Positions 10,796 through 22,191 of a stretch of DNA of 64,000 nucleotides are shown here, in pieces. A model generated the notes under the pieces. It did not search any database. It had not been told where the DNA came from and was given only the letters and a program-made list of their open reading frames with translations. Position 1 is the first letter of the stretch, and the number at the start of each line of letters is the position of its first letter. The stretch is from the NCBI RefSeq assembly GCF_964340395.1, contig NC_135554.1, forward strand, positions 19,636,592-19,700,591, written 5' to 3'. Source of the stretch: Glandiceps talaboti. Lineage: Eukaryota > Hemichordata > Enteropneusta > Spengelidae. A program made the translations under genes and the position numbers.

Positions 10796-13700
10796 GTAAG
10801 TGTCTCTGCATTTGAACTATTTAGTCAACAAATATCTAAGAATTGTAGAAGTGCAGTGAAATTGATATACTTACCTTGCATTGCATCGCCTTAGGTTTGT
10901 GTTGGTTGTCTTTAGAGAGTACGATTTTCAAATGCGTGATTTAAAAAAGTGCATGTGTGTGAAGATTTTAAAAAACAATAACATTACCAAACATAACAAA
11001 GGCAAGGAACAGACAAAAGGCAACCCATTGTTTGTGTATTGCTGACTCACGAATATATAGCGGTGCACGAATATCAAACTCGACAAAATATCGAGAGTAT
11101 TTGCAAACTCGGCAAAATTTGTGTCACTTATTGACTATATTCAATAGTCGCCTGTGTCAAATAACTACTTTTAAAGAAATTTTTGCTGATGTTGCTGTAC
11201 GTGTGGGTGGACGTGGAGGGTCTATGGTGTATTTCACTCCAGAGATTTCACCTCAACAAACATACATAAAAACATGTCTCACGGTGCATTATTGAGAAAG
11301 TGACCCAATCCATTGCACCAACATTTATAGTAAAAAAATTCGAACACAAAAATCTGTTTGTTTTTTCACTAGTTCACTTTTGCAACTACGAATTACAGTT
11401 GTTGGTATTCAGATATTGATTCTGTCGTGCACACAGTCATGTGGAAAATGTACATACCAATGAAGGTATGGCTGCAAAGTTGGAGGTTTTAGATAAAGTT
11501 TTGCAAGAACCTCTGCTGCTGTTAACAATATATGTATACCATAAAAATAGCATAAGCAGTGCCAGTAGGAATACTTCAACTTGTTGTATGTGTTAATTTA
11601 TGCTTACTTGCTTGCTCTTGGGAAAGGTAAAATAATACACAGAATCGTGAAAATAAGCTGGAAATATTTTGAAAATAGTTATTGTACGTAGGTAGCAATA
11701 ACTGGCCCCTAAATACAATCAAAGCTTTAGGTTCAATTGTACTGCTCTATTGGAGGAGTGATTGTATATATTAAATTGCTGAATCATTCCACGTTCTACA
11801 ATGAATTTCTCCATAACATTGTCCCAAGTTTTACCAGTAGGAGATATATATGATATGTAATTGCCGTTGAAGAAAATTGATACAGACATACTACATTTTC
11901 CTTTAAATCTCAGATAAAATTTCGTGATCTTTTTCTGTTACCCAACGTTCACTGAAAAGTTCAATCTTTCTGAGTCTATACTAATCATTGATTTTACTTT
12001 GTGTGTGCACAGACTAGGCCATATGTCAGTAGTCAGAATCTACTAGAGCTTATCTACAGAGTCAATCACTTGTCTTTTTGTCAATGTGTTACAAATTTGT
12101 GAAATACGTCAAGTTTTCGGTCATACATTCTCCAGCGTTACAAGAACCTAAAAGTTTGTAAAAGACCGAAAATTATGAAAACACATTTTTCCAGTTACAT
12201 TTCATGCTTCGATTTCTTGGAAAGTATGGCAGCTCAAAATTAAAAAAACCTGAATACCAAAAATATATATATACAGGATATGAAAAATTCTAGAGTGTTT
12301 TTATATGTTTGAAGTATGGAAGAAGTTCTGGTCAGCTTGCTGCAAACAAAGCCGTACTGCAGGTGATAAGAATACTGGTGATGAATAATTAAAGAGGTCA
12401 TTGGAAATAAGATATAAGGTCACTTGGTAACCATTGTCCTTCACACAATGAAGTGATATATTGTCTTAGAATTAAAAATGAAATGTTAGGGAGCCTTTTT
12501 GTGTCCATTCGATATCTTTATACCAAAAGGTAACTGTTATGTATGTCAAGACCCCCATAAGTCAGTTTATATAGTTTATCTCTCTACTGTTGTCTGGTTT
12601 TGCAGTTGTTGTGCGTGATTCGGTGAAACCATTGTAAGAAGGGGAGGGGCTGTTAAAGAATATTTTCATAACTCAGCATCCCAACTTTATTTTTTTGAAA
12701 CAGTTAAAATTGCACTGACTGTAACTGACAATTTTTGTTTCATCATTTAAGTACATACATGTATGTTCGATTACTTCTAAAAATACAAAATGTACATGTA
12801 TCTGTCAATTAGTGGTCAATTTTATCTGTAGGTAGATTATAGTGACAGGTTTAAATCTTGAGCAAAAGCGTGTGAAACTGTACTGCATAACTCTCCTTAT
12901 ACGTTATATTTATACCCACCCTCTTTTAAATATTAAATGTTGATTCATCTGGTTGTATTGGTGTTTGATGGGGATGTCTTGTGGATTCTATTGTGGAAAT
13001 GCTGGATACTGTATGCGCATTTGGTAAAAAAAAATTGATTGTTTGGTCAATTTCAAGTCTATTATTCCGAAAACATATCTGTTATTATTGTTATTGTTAT
13101 TGTATTTTGAGTCTTCAAGGGCTTTTAATTCCATGTTAATTACAGACACTTGCAAAAGACTAGCATTATTTTTGCATATGTAGCATGCCCTCACATGACC
13201 AAATATATCATCCTGCAACTTATTGACCAATCAGAAGGGTCCCTTTTTATACAAGTCATTTTGGAAAGTCCCAGCTTTGCATATTATATATGACAGAGTG
13301 AAATAAAAAAAAAACAGTAAATGATTAAAATTGGTATAAAAGTGACAGGATGGACTTTGGGGGATGTTGAAATGGGAACACACAATTTTATTGTCATGAG
13401 TGAGTCAGCAGATTTAATACTAAGCCTGTTATATGTGTACCATTATTTTGATAATAGTATACTTTGTTAAAGTGAGTCACTGAGCCTGGCTATAAATTTA
13501 TAGTAGTAGTAGTAGTAGTTGTGTCAATGAATGGTGGGAAAAACAGGAAGATAGTCACCACTTTGGTAGCTGTGGAAACTTTGGAAACTTGCCAAGATGA
13601 TCAGATGACTTGCATATTTATTGACTGAAATATATTTTTTGTTGTAGTTTGACCTTTGAGTAACCTAGACAGGTAGAATGGTCTACATTGCTGCCACCCT

Positions 13701-14685
13701 GGTAGCAGCTTTTCATTAGGACACAATACATTGTACTAGAAAGAGAACAATGGCAATTGATAAAACTTGCCAATATAAGATGACTTGCATATTTTTTCTA
13801 AAGAGATAAATTATGCGACCTTTTAAAGTTCATTCTTTTTAATTTAAATAGAATGCATGCCCAGGTAGCCTATTATTTAGCTGTTACATAAAGAACAGCA
13901 TGAGTATAAAATTTGTCACTTACAGTTGGTTTGTGTACTCAGTTACTGGCTGGGATTTCAGGTGTACTGTCAGTACCATTCTAAATAGCGTGCTAAACCC
14001 ATACAGTGTATGCATGCAAGCCAATTGTGAGTATATATCATCAGTGTCTCTAGCTAGAAAACTGAACCAGTGTTCCATGTTCAATATCAGTGGTTGTTTT
14101 TCATTATCTCATATTCATTGAAAAAGACATTAATATGTAGTCTGTAGGTTTACAACTTACACTTAATTAGTATTTGTACCACAACACTGAAAACGTATAG
14201 TTCCTCAGTGCTATGTTGGGCATGGCAAGTGGAGTGTCTCTCTGCATGTTTTTGTAACTGTAAGTGTGATTTTGTGAAACAAAAAAGTCTGACAGCGAAT
14301 TCAGAAATTTACCCCTGCACTGATTGCTGTAAGATGTATTTAGTAAGGATGTTTTTACTTTGTAGCTGTTTTGATAGTTTGGCAACCATTCAAAGCAAAA
14401 TAATTACCTCTGTTATTGATAATAGGAAATGGTTAATGGTCATGCAGTCAGCTGTGCTGCTATAATATCATTGGTACCACACATTTTGTATTTTCAAATT
14501 TTTATTTTAAAAAAGTTTTTCAATTTCAGTGAAATGTCTCTAGGAATTAAGTCTGCAATATTACATTTCAATTTCAAGTCTATGAAGGGAGTGGAATTCA
14601 CAACAATATTATTATGAACAAAATACATTTAAGATAAATCAAAAGAAATTCAATATTACATGTAGTATTTTTTATTTATTTTCAG
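10796..14685 (+). other. Probable first intron of the F-box/LRR gene
   Basis: Bounded by gtaagt at 10796 and by a polypyrimidine-type acceptor (tttatttattttcag) ending at 14685. AT-rich, with no recognisable exon on either strand. It contains a short TAG run at 13499-13519 and otherwise unremarkable sequence. Confidence 0.4.
13499..13519. repeat. TAG trinucleotide run
   Basis: About seven TAG units in the putative F-box gene intron. Confidence 0.85.
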
Positions 14686-14754
14686 CATTGGTTGACCCTG
14701 GTGATGAGAAGTTTGACATACTCAATAGCTTCTATCAGGACCTGGCATATCCTA

Positions 14755-15340
14755 AAACCAATCACCAGGGTTTACATCTGTGAATATGACATTGAAGTCC
14801 ACACCACATTAAGGAACCAATCAACAGACAGGAGCCCATCAAGTTTACCAAAAGCCAACTGAATGGGGTGATATATTCTGTCAGCTTTACCAATTGGTTT
14901 GAACCAATCCAGAGTGGTGATAGATCTAGTGTTCTTTACCAGCTGGTTTAAACCAATCAAAAGAGGTGGCATATTCCTGTCAGTGTGACCACTTGATTTC
15001 TTTGTAGGGTCACTGTGAGAACTAGTCCAGAAGCCAATCACAGTTGTGAACACCCTCTTCACATGTCGGTCCTGCTAACAAACACACGGACCAATCAGGA
15101 ACTGTGATACATCTTACCATCGTTACCATCAAGTTCAAACCAATCAAAAGTGGTGGTACATACAGTCAAATATATGAGATTGTTGTATTATACCTTTTTA
15201 GACTCAACAACTATTTTCAGACGCCAGTCAAGAGAACATAAACTTTTCAGGCCAGTCCAGAAGCCAATCAAGGAACTTTCTACATTTCAAAGGGCTTGTG
15301 CAATCCAAAACTGAACATTAACCAGCCAACTGGTAGCTTT
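14755..15340. repeat. Degenerate repeat with recurrent CCAATC motifs
   Basis: Related segments (AAACCAATCAAAAG(T/A)GGTGG and variants) recur every 50-70 bp, giving at least eight CCAATC sequences, all in plus orientation. The copies are well diverged. Confidence 0.7.
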
Positions 15341-15420
15341 AACACTCAAATATATGGAATCCATTTGAACTTGAACAGTCATTGTTGAACAGTTGCCACA
15401 TTAGCCATACATACTCAGGC

Positions 15421-15934
15421 ACAGACTACCTAGCAGCTGTAGAAAGGTGTAGGCTGCCTAAAAAACTATAGAAGAAAGTACAGTCTGCCAATGCCAACAA
15501 CTATAGAAAGGTACCTACTGTCTAACTACTGCAGAAGGTACAGACTGCTAAGCAACTGAAGTGCATGTACAGTCTCCCTAGCAACTGTAGAAGGTACAGC
15601 CCACCTAGCAACTGTAGAAAGATACAGACTACCTCACAACTGTAGAAAGGTATAGACTGCCTAGCAACTGTACTGTAGAAAGGTACAGTCCACCTAGCAA
15701 CTGTAGAGGTATAGACTACCTAGCAACTTTAGAAAGGTATAGACTACCTAGCAACTATTGAAAGTTAGACTGCCTAGCAATTGTAGAAAGGTGCAGGCTA
15801 CCTCACAACTGTAGAAAGGTACAGACTGCCTAGCAACTGTAGAAAGGTACAGACTGCCTAGCAACTGTAGAAAGGTACAGACTGCCTAGCAACTGTAGAA
15901 AGGTTCAGACTGCCTAGCAACTGTAGAAAGATAC
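15421..15934. repeat. 28-bp minisatellite, about 18 copies, carrying CCTAGCAAC
   Basis: The unit consists of CAGACTGCCTAGCAACTG followed by TAGAAAGGTA. The last four copies are almost identical and earlier ones are progressively diverged or have indels. The array ends 9 bp before the F-box/LRR start codon. The 28-bp period is not a multiple of three, so it is not coding. Confidence 0.96.
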
Positions 15935-15943
15935 ACTTGCATC

Positions 15944-18172
15944 ATGCAGATCTCAGCATTAGGAGATAATCTCCTTGTTGAGATCTTTAAAAATCTCACT
16001 TATCAGGACATATGTCTTGGTATAAGATTGACCAATAAACACTGGAATAAACTAAGTCATGATTATATGTTATGGAAAGTAATAAAGCTAGCTAGGACCA
16101 ATGATAATAAGAATGTCATCAACGATGAGTTTTTCCTTTCTCTGATGACTAACTCTAGTGTAGTTCATAAGATAAATGTATTGAATTGCTCTGAGTTGTC
16201 TGATAAAAGTTTCTCGTACATTGCCAAGCATTGCCCAAATTTGATATCGTTAAATGTTGCATATACCAGTATCAATGACAAAGCATTGACATCACTCATC
16301 ACAAAATGTACAAAATTAGAACATATCAATATCTTAGGGTGTCGTAAACTGTCACCAAGTATCCTCCACCGATTTAGTGGTCTTGTAAAGTTGCATCTGC
16401 GAGTCGATGCTTTCTATACCAATATTGGTAGCATGAAAAATTGTAATGTGAACCTAAAACAGGTAGCGGAGAGATGTCCACATCTAGAATTTTTTGATGC
16501 TAGAAACTCAGCTTTCCTGTCAGATAACACAGTCGTCGAGTTTGCTACGAAGTGTCCAAAGTTAAGATGCATGAAGTTAGGTCTTTGTGTTTCCCTGAGT
16601 GACAAATGTATCAAAGAAATGAGTACGAAGCTAACTAACTTAAAGTGGGTCTCCTTAGCAAATTGCCGAATTGGAGACGATGCCATCACGGCATTAGCTG
16701 AAAATTCGCCGCATTTAACACATTTGATAATCGCAGCCACAAACCAAAAGAAAACAACAGATGCGAGTTTGATAAGTATTGCAATGTATTGCACAGAATT
16801 GCAGTACTTGGATATCCAAACTGCTGAACATCTGCAGTCGTCGCAGTATATATCTGATGTAGGAGTCTCGGCTGTAGCATCCAATTGTCTCAAGTTACGG
16901 CATTTGAATTTGAGCTGCTGTTCAAAAGTAACAAACAGTAGCCTACTAAAACTTGCAGAGAAGTGTCAGTTATTAGAATACTTAGAAATGAGAAGCTCAT
17001 CGTCTATAACATCCCCTGGATTGAATACCGTTCTTCAGAACTGTGCTAGACTTCGGTATCTGGATGTTCAGAAATGCCAGGGTATACAACAGGTGTTTCT
17101 CGATGAAAGATACAATGCCGTCAACGTTGAAGGCACTGTGGGTTTCATCAATGGTACAAAAAGTATCAAGATTATACAAAGAGAGGAGGAGGTTTTAGCA
17201 GATGAGTTGGGCTATCTCTCATCCGAGGAGGAGGAAGTAAGAGAGAAGCATGATGACGAAGAAGTGTCAGAAAAGCGTAGTAAACAGAAGGAGTGTTTGG
17301 AGTGTGATCCTGATGACTCTGGCTTTGCTGAAATGCTGAGTAGTGGTATGTGTACTGGAGACTCGGGAGGAGAAGAAGAAGCTGATCAGGATAATGAAGA
17401 CAGAAATCCTGTTGCTATGCAACACGCTTGTGATGATGTCGCAAATGATGAAGATGTACAGATTGACTTCACAAAATATTTCAATGACAATGGTTATGGT
17501 GCTTGTTGTAGTAGTAGTAGTAGTGTTGCCATGACTACAACAGAAGATGAGGTATACCTCGGTGCTACACCTATGACTGACGTGGAATTCTTGAGAAATT
17601 TTGGTTCACAATCAAAGACTATACACAAGATAGAATACAATGCAAGGAGTTTGCCAATGCAGCTTCAGTATTTAGATCTGAGTTATTGCTCCAAGCTAAG
17701 TGATGGTAGCTTGATTCAGATTGGGAATCACTGCCACCATCTAAAATCTCTGAATCTGAAAGAGTTGCCTCTCATTACAGATTCAGGAGTTAGTCATGTG
17801 ATTCAGAATTCTCCTTATTTGGAATCCATTGACGTTTCCTGCTGGCAAACTACCATGTCAAAGGTCACAGATTTCACACTGTCAAAGTTAGCGCAGTGTT
17901 GCCCTGAGTTACAAAGTGTACTAGTTTGGGGTGCAGTGGGTGTGTCAGATTTTGGTGTTAAGGAAATTTTTGAAAGTTGTCGCAAATTGAGAGCTTTAGG
18001 AGTAACTGTAGGGCACCAGAGTTGCTTAGATACAGAGAAGGTGGTTGCTATGGTAGAGCAGTATCACACCTTAGTGAAATGTAAAGTACATGATGAATAT
18101 TTCCATGACAACAGAAGCAGATTTCTGCGTAATGTAGGAGGCAGAAGACAGAATATCTTTATCAAGTTGTAA
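15944..18172 (+). CDS. F-box and leucine-rich-repeat (FBXL/AMN1-type) protein, single coding exon
   Basis: 742 residues in one open frame. Residues about 4-46 are an F-box (LGDNLLVEIFKNLTYQDI, then the N-KHW-KLS-D--LWK pattern). Residues about 74-385 are cysteine-type LRRs with the pattern L--L-L--C--ISD--L--LA--C (for example LRHLNLSCCSKVTNSSLLKL). Residues about 411-560 are an acidic, Ser/Cys-containing insert with SSEEEE and GGEEEADQDNED, including five serines from an AGT run. LRRs resume at about 573-690, followed by a basic end (RSRFLRNVGGRRQNIFIKL). Such proteins are known as substrate receptors of SCF ubiquitin ligases, in which the F-box binds SKP1 and the LRRs bind the target. I cannot assign a specific FBXL orthologue. 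The start is the first ATG, and the F-box begins almost at once. The lack of introns contrasts with both neighbours and might reflect retroposition followed by capture of 5' exons. Confidence 0.93.
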   Translation: MQISALGDNLLVEIFKNLTYQDICLGIRLTNKHWNKLSHDYMLWKVIKLARTNDNKNVINDEFFLSLMTNSSVVHKINVLNCSELSDKSFSYIAKHCPNLISLNVAYTSINDKALTSLITKCTKLEHINILGCRKLSPSILHRFSGLVKLHLRVDAFYTNIGSMKNCNVNLKQVAERCPHLEFFDARNSAFLSDNTVVEFATKCPKLRCMKLGLCVSLSDKCIKEMSTKLTNLKWVSLANCRIGDDAITALAENSPHLTHLIIAATNQKKTTDASLISIAMYCTELQYLDIQTAEHLQSSQYISDVGVSAVASNCLKLRHLNLSCCSKVTNSSLLKLAEKCQLLEYLEMRSSSSITSPGLNTVLQNCARLRYLDVQKCQGIQQVFLDERYNAVNVEGTVGFINGTKSIKIIQREEEVLADELGYLSSEEEEVREKHDDEEVSEKRSKQKECLECDPDDSGFAEMLSSGMCTGDSGGEEEADQDNEDRNPVAMQHACDDVANDEDVQIDFTKYFNDNGYGACCSSSSSVAMTTTEDEVYLGATPMTDVEFLRNFGSQSKTIHKIEYNARSLPMQLQYLDLSYCSKLSDGSLIQIGNHCHHLKSLNLKELPLITDSGVSHVIQNSPYLESIDVSCWQTTMSKVTDFTLSKLAQCCPELQSVLVWGAVGVSDFGVKEIFESCRKLRALGVTVGHQSCLDTEKVVAMVEQYHTLVKCKVHDEYFHDNRSRFLRNVGGRRQNIFIKL

Positions 18173-21060
18173 ACAGATGTGAGGTTACTCAGGTATGTAA
18201 CTAGGTTTTAGGGAAAGAAATGAACTTAGTCATTTTAACAACCGTCCATTTTGTATGAAATATAACATCTGGAAAGCTTAAAATTTGTACTCAAGACTTG
18301 TACTTATTCTCATTGCAAAGGAATGTACAAGCTGCTGTAGGCTGGTGAATCATCTACACAATTGTAAATAGTAACCAGTTTATAGATTTATATGTATTAG
18401 TAAGTCTAGTGTGCAGTTTGATTTTACTGTCCCGTTGCACAATATTTTTGTAATTTTGAAACTCAGCAAGAACGTATGAGTATGATATGAGTTCATGTAC
18501 TGGGCATTAGCCTCCCTAACTTTAAACATATGATGAAGGAATCACTGGTCAAATGTGGTTACCGTACCCCACCCATCCCCATCTCACCATCACAACTATT
18601 ACATCAATACATGTATCAATGACCAAAACAAGTCACAGCTTTTGATAGATGTATGCACTGTTGGTAGATTGTAAGATAAATCGTGTCGCTCTGCCCTCAC
18701 TGTTCTGCTCTGAAAAGGGCTGATTGATGTGTGAGGGTGCCCCATCTCGGCGTACCTTATAGGCTAACAGTGTTGGAGTGTTGGCTGTCTGCCTTTACAG
18801 AAAAGAAGTACATTTTGTATTCTAGACTTGACAGTTAATGGACTCACTCTCTTAGTTTGAGCACATTGTATTGCTAATTATAATTCAAAAGTTGGAAAAG
18901 AAATAATTTTAAGTGCCCATTTACAAGTGGTTGAGGTATAATATAACATACTTCATTACATTTCTTATTGGTGGAAAGATAGAATGTTAGACAGTCACAT
19001 GAGTTTCAACATTACCCGGTATCTACAGTCCCTAAGTGTATCATACATACATGGTAGAGGAACTGTACACAAATTCAAAAAAACAATAAATCACTTCTTT
19101 TCAGTCATCAGTGACTGTATTTCATGTACAGGTACATCATATTTTCCCATTTTAGCTCCACTTTATGTTTGGCTGATAAACAATTTTTGACTGAAGTATA
19201 CTTCTAGTCCCCTCACTTTTTGTATTAGTTAGTGTATTAATTCTCACTATATAAATTTGCCATTGTTACATGCCACATTTTAATACTCAGAATTTACCAG
19301 TGGAAGTAATTTATTGTGGCACAAAATTGTTTCGGCAAAATGAATTCAAATAAGTTTAGAAGTGAAATACAAGCAAATCTCAGTAGTATTGATCTTTACC
19401 TGTGATAAAGTCTGAAAGATATGACTCAACGTCATGCCACACTGATCAAAGTTGGCTGATGCATTAGGCACCCAGTCACTGTGTACCTTAGAGACTATAC
19501 TTGTGATATGAAACGATTTCACAATTTACACACTCTCATTCCAAAGTAATTGTGTTTATACAGTTCGGACTTTCAAATAAAACATGATTTGTGGACTATT
19601 CCTGGGTCAAACGTTTTGCCTAAATTCAAACACAAAATATGTGTTGAGATTTTGTGAAACGATAGTAATCAGATGCACTGAGATCTTAAACTTTTGAGAG
19701 TGTTTTACCTTTTTAGTGTGCTGGGGAGGCAGATGAAATGTTGTGAAAGTTAGGTTTTGAATCTAAATCATCCAAATGTGATTTTGAAATATGTAATTTT
19801 ATGATAGTAACTTATGTTTTACAACATTAATTTATGTAAAGAAGAGAAGATGTCACTGCATCAGATTTTTTTAAAGCTTTAACATTTACAGTTTTATGGC
19901 CAGTCTTTTTTCTCGTCTCAGTCTTGTAATATAACACCAGTCATGCTTTATAAAAATGTAATGACTGTTTTGAAACATACTGTAGGCTGTTTGTTTGTTT
20001 GTATGTATGTATGTACTATACTCATGGTACTATAGTCTTTATTTGTGTAAGAGGAATCCATATATCGGCAGAGTTTTTGCAAATTTTTTAAAACCTCCTG
20101 TACAGAGGATGCAAATCTTGTAAAATTGGTGAATTTTTCATGCTATAATTTTTGTGGGGAACCATAGTAACAGAAGAGTGAAATCTTGTCATTAAAACTT
20201 GTATATGTTCCTACATTAACCTAGTACCATAATTTTGGTGTGGAACCCTGATAACACAGCAGGGAAATCTAGTCAAACTTGTATCGATTTCTCTACAATT
20301 TTATCATAATTTTGGTTTTGAACTTTGGTAAAATTATGAATACCTTGAAAACTTAGATAGATTTTAGCAACTGGCACCCTTAACAAAAAACACTGACCAG
20401 TATGTCAGAATACCATTATTCAGTGGTATCTATTTCAATATCAGTATTGTTAGTTTTATCACTCGGAAAGTGTACATTATGTATATGTATAGAGTTAAAC
20501 ATAGTTTATATCTATAGTGTTGTAATATATCTTGTCCCAACTGTAAGTTTGTGCTTTACAAAGAGATTTTAAATAAGTCAATAATTAATGACTTTTCAAT
20601 GTGTGCATATGTAAACATTTTGCTTACATATGCCCTGTGTTGTGTATGCATTATCTAAGTAATTAGTAAAGAACATGTGATAAGTGATTTGTGTGATAAC
20701 ATGTTATATACATGCAGTTTATCCTGCTATTTTCTGAGTTTGACTTTGGATTTTATATGTCCTTGTTTTGTACTGGATTAGTCCTGTGATAGCATACAAG
20801 TTGTTGATGCCATTCTTTATTTCTGTTGAGAATCCCTTTTATAATTTATGGATGTATATGTATGATATTTGACTTGATTTACATGTTTGCTCAGTACTAC
20901 TTTGAAAGCATCAACACTCATTTACATTGTCAGTCTAAGGAAAGAGACAAGTGTTCATTGCATTTATATCAGAAGTTGTATTCTTTTTGAAGTGTGACGT
21001 GTGTAGAAAATTGTGTGGTTATTATGTGGTGTAGCAAGTTTAAATTGCTAAATGTTGTTA

Positions 21061-21372
21061 CACATACACACATACATACATACATACATACATACATACA
21101 TACATACATACATACACACGCATACACACACATACATACATACATACATACATACATACATACATACATACTCACACATACATACGTACGTACATACATA
21201 CATACATACATACATACATGCACATACATACATACATACATACATACACACACACATACATACATACATATGTACATACATACATACGTACATACTCACA
21301 CATACATACATACATACATATATACATACACACATATACACACATACATACATACATACATACATACATACA
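21061..21372. repeat. CATA microsatellite
   Basis: About 310 bp of (CATA)n with a few CACA and CGTA interruptions. Overlapping open frames on both strands are artefacts. Confidence 0.98.
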
Positions 21373-21836
21373 AACAAATACATAATTATAAACAAATTGT
21401 TTCATTGTATAGCTGTAGTCATGAGCAATTTATTGTGTGCTTTGTTTCTGTTTTAATATTTTGCTAATTTTGGTGTGTAACTTTGTAGTGCCTTGTTCAC
21501 TGTCCATTAATCCCCCAATTGCCAGAAATTTGCCTCAGAATTAAAACAAAATTGACTGGGAAATTTGAATACAGTTTTTAATTTTAGTTACCAAAGTATT
21601 ATGTAAGTGAAGCTATCAATGAAAGTGACAAGTTTTAGAACCGTACAACCAAAACCCAAAAAACTTTAAATTTATTTTTGCCCATAAAGGTTTTATCGTG
21701 CACCTGATAGGTATTCAGTATTCATTCAAATTTTCAATCACAATAAAATGTTAATGGAAAATTAAATTTGATAAGAAATATGTATTTTATTATTTTTATT
21801 ATTCATCAAATTGCTGACCTTCTGATGCTCTTTTAA

Positions 21837-22191
21837 GGCTAAAAAACAAAAGAATTGTTTCTGGTAAGGACATGTCGTCTAAAGTGGTGCGACGACGCGA
21901 TTATTTTTTTAATTCTCAACAAACCTGTCACTCAATCTTCTATTTATGGCAGTTACTGTTCTTTTTATTTAGTACTTTAGAGCAAGTATGTATGTGGCGC
22001 AGATGTCATTCGCTTGTTCATGATTGGCTCTGCAATTGTCTTCATTGAAGTAGGGAGGGTTATTTTTGTGTTTCCCCCTTGGATCTGCAGACCTCATGAG
22101 CTGGATAAACACACACACAAAAAAAAGTCCGACGTAGGGGTATATAAGTAATGCACACGCTGACCAGAAACAACTCCTTTTTTTTTTGGCC
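21837..22191. mobile_element. PIF/Harbinger-like MITE, copy 1
   Basis: 355 bp between inverted ends GGCTAAAAAA...TTTTTTTGGCC, flanked by TAA on both sides (21834-21836 and 22192-22194). It shares its interior with copies at 30959, 48197 and 63454, including CTAAAGTGGTGCGACGACGC and TGGCAGTTACTGTTCTTTTT. Non-autonomous: no transposase frame. Confidence 0.88.

Larger units (their letters stand above)
14686..15943 (+). other. Probable 5' UTR exon, repeat-rich, continuous with the F-box/LRR coding exon
   Basis: It follows a good acceptor at 14681-14685 and runs without an obvious donor into the coding start at 15944. The first 600 bp contain many CCAATC motifs in degenerate repeats and the last 515 bp are a 28-bp tandem array. 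Transcription of the whole stretch is inferred only. An alternative is a promoter inside this region. Confidence 0.35.

Noticed and set aside
15421-15934. Regular 28-bp repeats resembling a CRISPR array
   Set aside because: Units are contiguous without unique spacers, in an animal gene region; an ordinary minisatellite.
16414-16893. 159-residue minus-strand open frame
   Set aside because: Antisense shadow of the F-box/LRR coding exon; no family resemblance.
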